From Ectocarpus siliculosus (taxonomy: Eukaryota; Sar; Phaeophyceae; Ectocarpales; Ectocarpaceae): 64,000 bases of DNA. The notes under the pieces were generated by a model. The model saw nothing but the letters and a program-made list of their open reading frames with translations, was not told the origin of the DNA and did not search any database. The DNA lies in assembly GCA_000310025.1 (NCBI GenBank), contig FN649741.1, positions 7,077,854 through 7,141,853 of the forward strand, written 5' to 3'. The position numbers and the translations under genes are program-made. Below, piece by piece: positions 58,980 to 64,000 of the stretch. Every line of letters starts with the position of its first letter. Position 1 is the stretch's first letter.

Positions 58980-61355
58980 GTGGGCACTAACTGCATGTGG
59001 GGGGGAGGGGGGCAGGACAGAGTTCGTGTACTGCTGTGACTCTCACCGCTACGAAGGTAGTCAATGTCTGTTGCTTTACGGCCCATCGACTGAGCCCTTG
59101 CTTTCCTCCTGTGAAGACACTTGTGGGGGGGGGGATACTTACATCCTTGTTCCGTTTCTGACCCGCTTTTGGACAGGTGAGGCTTGGCCCTTCTCGAAGG
59201 ATGCTCCACGGGAACGGAGACCGAGGTGTTTGGCTCGAGAGACACCGACAAACGGAAACCCGAGTACCCTTTCTCAACACGTGAGAGACGCGTTTTTTCT
59301 TCTGCCACGCCATGGCGTCACGTGTTTTTGTTTGTCTGCGACGCCATGGTACAACTACGTGCTTTGAAACCGCTGTTTTTTGTTTCCATGTGTGTGGACG
59401 GAACACGGTCAGTTTGCCGCGTTTCGCTGAGGTGTTATCGGGGGTCATTGGCTTTCCCCACCGTATTGATCCTGTCAAAAGGATGCCTGGCGGTATCTTG
59501 CTTTCAACACGGAAGAGGCACGACTATATCGGCGACAGGGCAGCGCGCGTGGTGGGGAGGGGAGTACGCCGTCTCAGTTGTGAACGTGACCCCACACGGT
59601 GGCAACGGTTTCTGAAACTCTTGGGGGTGTTTTTACCTGTCTCGTTGTTGAGCTATCCGTCGCCTATATACAACTCTTTCAACCTGCCTTGGGACCTGAA
59701 ATAAACATCCCCTAGAGCTCGCCCGACCTACAAAGCTTGAGCCCCCGTCCGATCGGAAATTGCCACACCCGTAGGTGGACAGGAGTGCCGGGATTGGGCT
59801 CCTCCAGACCTCGAGATCAAGACCCTCCGAAGTAAGCAGTCGCATTTTCCTTTGTGCGGCAGGCTAATTTCTGGATAAATATGATATGTTCACCTAACGC
59901 TCCTACAGTAGCAGTAGCCGTAGAATGCAGTTTTAGTTCTCGATGACTGCGTCACGAAGTCGAGATGCACTCCGTGGACGGTTGAACAAGCATACCTTCC
60001 TGACAGAAACAAGATAGAATCGTCTACCCGTGTAGGTACTTTTCTTCTTTACTCATGACACGGGTATTGGTCGTCAATCGGTGTGTCATATGGGCGGTGT
60101 TGCGTAGATATGAACACCATGACCTTGACACGATGCGCGGAAACTCAGATATGGCGCGCGGCAATCTCTTAAGAAACCGCTTGTTTGTCTGTGCTGTTGC
60201 CGGTAGGTGGGGTGGCAGAGCCAAAAAGTGGGGTTTTCAAGGCTCTCTATAACCTATTGCGCGTGTTGTCCACCAACTCGCGTGAACCTACAAGAGCACG
60301 GTGGCTGTGTATTTAATCCTTCCTCGTGCGTGGCTCCATCTGATCTGCTTTGTCCGATCGCTACCGTGCATCAAACGCTTTTGCGCACAAATGCAGGACG
60401 ACTGGTCGCATGTGGCTGGCCGGTTGGGGCTTCCTCCGAGACTTCGACGGGGGCTCGACAGACAGTCGCGGCAAGAACAGACCCCCCCACCCCTCCGAAC
60501 ACGGTTGATGCCCGTCAGGGAGGGAGTAGTTCAAGACGAGCTCGACATATACCACTGCTCGCCCTCTGAAGCAACTGCCCGAATAACCCCCCCTCCTACC
60601 TCATCTTGTTTTGTGCCAGGTTGGTCATACCACAGCAGCCAAGCAGATTACGCCGACACTGGCATTGCTGGGACCCCGAAAAACAAGGGGATTCTGGCGC
60701 ACCGCTCTCGGGGGAGGGTGTGGTTCCGCGTTGCTGCCACACCCGAGGTGGCACGAGAGGTGGAGGTGAAAAAAGAGCACGACTTGTTGTGTGGCTTATT
60801 TTTCGGTATCCGCTTTGGTTTGTTTGGAAGGTAGTCTAAACGTTTGTTCAAAAACAAATGTCAAAAATAGAAACACGGTTTGGTCTCTTGGCGGTGTGGG
60901 CTCGCCTTCTACTGTACCTGTTATACGTAGTGGCCCACGCTCACATGTGAGGACTCCCCACAGCCATCTGCATGGGTGTGGCTCTATTCCGGCGATAGGG
61001 CAACAGCTCACGAACACAACTATTATACAGTAGCACACTCTCGTGATTTGCAAAAGAACATTTTATTTGGAGCTCTCCGATGTACAACGTTTCTGTCCGA
61101 TGAACACACAGCAATCCCTCCTCCCTCCCCCCCCCCTGGCCTGGTCCGGTGAGAACCCGGCGTGCTCCGTCCCGGCTTTGTAGGGATGCGAGGTCAATGG
61201 TCTAACGACTACAGCATGCACAACTATGAGTACACCCCCCCCCCCCCCCTGCCCAACCACTCCACTTCTGCGGGGGGTTCGTCCCCCTCATCCAGGAGGC
61301 CCGCCGAAGAGATAACGGGCGACACCCCCCCCGGGCCCTCGCGCTTGCAGCTCTA
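58980..61355. other. unresolved stretch after the Vps62 exons
   Basis: No exon here is secure. A segment following AAATGCAG at 60394 opens DDWSHVAGRLGLPPRLRRGL in phase 0 and could extend the Vps62 gene, but no clear donor follows. Repeat family A copy 4 lies at 61138-61240. The rest shows open frames without a domain. Confidence 0.3.
61138..61240 (+). repeat. dispersed repeat family A, copy 4
   Basis: One of the two best-preserved copies. In order: GGCCTGGTCCGGTGAGAACC, GTGCTCCGTCCCGGCTTTG, TAGGGATGCGAGGTCAATGG, TCTAACGACTACAGCATGCA, ATGAGTACA, then about 14 cytosines. It matches copy 5 (63589-63685, opposite strand) at nearly every base across about 100 bases. Confidence 0.8.
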
Positions 61356-61511
61356 GACGTGGCCGGTCACGGAGAGACGGTGACGGCTGCATCTCTCCTG
61401 CGCACCCTTGGGGACGGCGTCCGCAGTGCTAGCAGCAAAACCGGAGCCCGGGAGGCTGCCGTCAGTAGCGCCACCGCCTCTTCTGGGGGCGGCGGCAGCG
61501 GCGGCGATGGT
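61356..61511 (+). other. exon-like segment of unknown gene
   Basis: It follows a GCTTGCAG acceptor and reads LDVAGHGETVTAASLLRTLG, continuing as a Ser/Ala/Gly-rich stretch to a GATG|GTGACC donor. The codon use is gene-like. It may belong to the Vps62 gene or to a separate plus-strand gene. The opposite strand is also open here, so the call is weak. Confidence 0.3.
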
Positions 61512-62177
61512 GACCATTGTACCGCTCGACGCGAGCTGGGTTCCGACAGAAGCGCGGGACATGAAGGGATCGTATCGTTTGGCAGCGTTGCCGCGCGCAA
61601 CCTTGGGTGACGGTGCTGGCAAAGACCGAGTTTTCACGAGTACAGCAGTGCGCCTGCTCGACGTGACAGTAGACGTCTCGAAAATCAGTGGAACTGCTTC
61701 CGGTTTGTCGCTGACACAAAAGATGGCTGTGGCGATCACAGTTTCAGCGGTGCTGCTTTCGATTTCTTGCCGTTCTGTTTGTGTGGATGCCAAAAATCGC
61801 GGCTGGTATTAGAGTTAAGACCGTTGGACACAGATGTGCCGATTTATTCCAACCGAAATCCCAGATTCGAGAGTGTGCGTCTGCCTCCCTGCGAAACGCG
61901 AGCTCGTTTTCTCTCATGCAGCCCCGATATTTACAATCCGCTGCCATACCACCCCCCCTTCTTTCCCCCTCTCATACGCAAGCGCACAACTCTCTGTTTT
62001 TGCATATCTGGGGGAAGTTCAAGCGTTTCCTAGCTAATCTTTCAAGTGCTTCCTCTCTTGCAAATCTCATCCATCTCGCTGGAAGTCCGAGGGAAGTGCA
62101 AGTGTTTCCTGCAACGGGGGTTAGCCTTCAGCAACCACAGTCATTGTAGCGACGAACAGCGAAACGCTACACAAACA

Positions 62178-63447
62178 TCACAAGCCGGTTCCCTTGCCGA
62201 CGTCCTTCTCCTCGCCACCATCTTCCCTCTGCGAAGACGGAGACAGGTCTTCCGCCTCCGTCTTAAGGCCACCACCACCATCACCGCCAGCAACGTCGCC
62301 GGCCCCACCCCTCGCCCCGTGCATCCAGAACAACATCGCGTACTGCTCTCGCTCGTGGCCCAAGACCTCCAGGGTCTGGGTGGAGACGCAGTCGCTGCGG
62401 AACATGACCAGTCGGTCTGCCGTAGGCTCCAACTCGACAACTGCCCCCTGTCCCACAGTAGACTCTTCACCCCCCTTCCCCCCCCGCGGTCCTGCAAACC
62501 CTAAACCATCGGGCGCGCTTCCGCCGCCATTCACGTCGGTGTTTCTGCTACCGTCCAAGGTAGAGGTGTTGACTTCTTCTCTTCCCTGCGGCGGGTTACC
62601 TTCGAGAGGCGATGCATTACCGCTGCTGCCACCGACAATGCCTTCCGCGAGAGGGGCGTTCGTCTCCATGTTCTTGAGTCTCAACTGCCCTCCGGCGTTG
62701 ATTGCGTCGCCTTCTTCGCTCAAAGCCTGCTGTGATTTGTCGGCATCACTGCCTCCCTTTCGCCCGACGAAGTACACCGCGGAGATCTTGTGCCCTGTCT
62801 CCGCCCCACCGGCGACGCTGTCCAGACGAACCGGCACCCGGCACCCTTCTGTTAGCCTTAGCAGCATCGTCGATCCTGTCGCGGGCACGGCCGTTGGGGC
62901 AGCGCAAGAACTTCAGGCGAGAAGTCGGCGAAAAAAAAAAACAAAGCGTTGCCGCTGGAGGCATCTGTCCGACACTACAAAAGCAGTAGTGGTTTCGTGA
63001 TCTAGGTGTTGCAAATGAACGGCGAGAACGCACCAGCCAGATTTTTCCGGTCCTCACTTGTCCTGTTTCCGGCCCCTCTTTGAGACAAAAAAACAACACT
63101 CAAGGCTGCACTCTGCCAGAAATCCCCCCCCCGCCCCCCCCGGAGATGCTCCCAAGCCTGGGAATCAAACAAAAACCAGGACAGATGGATGCCACCCTCT
63201 GATTACCCTGGAATGCCCGGCGGAGCCCCAGCTTGGGATCCTTTAGATTGAGCTCGAAAGCCAGAGCGTGCAAGTTGACGACCAGCTCGTGAAGGGCGGG
63301 GAAGCCGAACTCCAGGTTGTCGGGCTCAACCCACGCCATCTCGCCGTGCTCAGGCTCGAGGCCGAGGGGGTGCAGCTTGCCGGCGGCCTGGAACCGAGCG
63401 CTGTCCTCCAGCAGCGGGGACACCCACTCCTCGCCAAGAAACGAGTC
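62178..63447 (-). CDS. 2-oxoglutarate/iron oxygenase-like protein lacking iron ligands (3' part)
   Basis: Two exons, 63447-63207 and 62875-62178, join in phase (the Gly codon is split) and end at TGA. The reading is typical of the prolyl-4-hydroxylase-like oxygenase fold: DSFLGEEWVSPLLED, EHGEMAWVEPDNLEFGFPAL, LNLKDPKLGLR, MLLRLTEGCRVPVRLDSV, KISAVYFV, GGQLRL, VVELEPTADRLVMFRSDCVS and REQYAMLFW. The usual H-x-D iron motif reads R-L-D here, and the second histidine expected just after FRSD..S is absent (STQTLEV). The arginine that holds 2-oxoglutarate (E-R-E-Q-Y) is present. A disordered Gly/Ser/Asn insert of about 90 residues and a Gly/Asp/Glu tail flank the last strands. Upstream exons are not found. 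It is either a catalytically dead relative or a diverged enzyme. Confidence 0.75.
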
Positions 63448-64000
63448 CTGGATGGAGGCGATGGGCAGGAGGAGGCGTGTTTTTCGCAGCGCGAGGAATC
63501 AGCCTTTGGGCGCTACGTATTCCGACGGGTTTTCGTGACTCGCTCAGAACACAAACACTTTCGGGGGGGGGGGGGGGAGGGGGGGGGGTACTCATAGTCG
63601 TGCATGCCGTAATCGTTAGACCATTGACCTCCCACCCCTACAAAGCCGGGACGGAGCACGTCGGGTTCTCACCGGACCAGGCTCTCACATCACCAAGCGC
63701 GAAGCGCCGTGAAGTATTCGGCGAGTCGCATGAAGGGTGAGCTGCATCCTGCTAAGGGTGTTCGGCATCTTGTGCTTACTTCCTTGCGTAAGTAACAGCT
63801 GCGTATGACTTAAATTATGGTGCTTTAACTTCCAGAGATAGTTGTAAGCACTGTGTAACTGCCTCGAGGATGCTTGACCATTTTAACACAACGTGGTGCG
63901 ATCATCCCCCTTGCGCAGAGTGAGGGTTTTCGACCCCGCACAACATGATCTACTCGACCACCATTATGGTTACCGCAAAAAAAACAATTTCGGGGGGGGG
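63448..64000. other. right edge of window
   Basis: The 5' exons of the oxygenase-like gene should lie here or beyond the edge; none is evident. A poly-G tract (63563-63588) and repeat family A copy 5 occupy 63563-63685. The window ends in a poly-G run. Confidence 0.4.
63589..63685 (-). repeat. dispersed repeat family A, copy 5
   Basis: Minus-strand copy nearly identical to copy 4, with its poly-C tail seen as poly-G at 63563-63588. On the plus strand it contains CGGGTTCTCACCGG, a 7-base loop on a short stem that resembles a tRNA T-arm. Confidence 0.8.

Noticed and set aside
61353-61793. 146-codon minus-strand open frame rich in Ala, Ser and Thr
   Set aside because: Low complexity, no domain, and the plus strand has an equally good exon-like segment with splice sites. 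Neither is secure.

Overview
This window is nuclear DNA from a eukaryote with many introns, most likely a brown alga (Phaeophyceae, Ectocarpus-like). Four things point there: protein-coding exons separated by introns of a few hundred bases to several kilobases with AG|GT...AG borders; two transporters that begin with a secretion-type signal followed by a phenylalanine-proline motif (V-G-F-S-P-P, Q-A-F-V-S-A-P), the bipartite plastid-targeting signature of heterokont algae; a decayed non-LTR retrotransposon; and long repeat-filled introns. There are no bacterial operons, ribosome-binding sites, CRISPR arrays or recognisable viral genes. I assembled gene models by hand from frame, splice sites and codon phase; those called well supported close in phase from start to stop.

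Layout: (1) 1-0.83 kb, two exons of an unrecognised minus-strand gene that continues off the left edge. (2) 3.7-11.5 kb, minus, an 11-exon MATE transporter (MATE1); its first intron holds a LINE fragment and a small repeat. (3) 11.9-12.6 kb, plus, the first two exons of a one-helix membrane protein, divergent from MATE1. (4) 14.4-15.8 kb, minus, a three-exon thioredoxin. (5) 18.9-28.9 kb, plus, a 16-exon coiled-coil protein (1,538 aa) with a Ser/Arg/acidic tail. (6) 29.3-34.1 kb, minus, an eight-exon TMEM260/DUF2723-type glycosyltransferase (806 aa). (7) 34.6-41.9 kb, plus, a second 11-exon MATE transporter (MATE2, 589 aa), divergent from TMEM260. (8) 41.9-45.8 kb, a gene-poor stretch with a tRNA-like Pol III unit and small inverted-repeat elements. 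(9) 45.8 to at least 59.0 kb, plus, a Vps62/DUF946-domain gene whose introns carry an inverted gene-fragment duplication, several tandem repeats and a 4.4-kb, 14-bp-unit minisatellite interrupted by a TIR element. (10) 62.2-63.4 kb, minus, the C-terminal part of a 2-oxoglutarate/iron oxygenase-like protein that appears to lack its iron-binding histidines.

The genes do not form one pathway. The clearest functional theme is the pair of probably plastid-targeted MATE carriers 23 kb apart in opposite orientation, with four other genes between their start codons. The most unusual sequence is the Vps62 intron with the 14-bp minisatellite. Also notable are three introns in three genes that seem to use the same AG|GCGAGT donor, two inverted duplications of protein-like sequence inside introns, and the apparently iron-less oxygenase.
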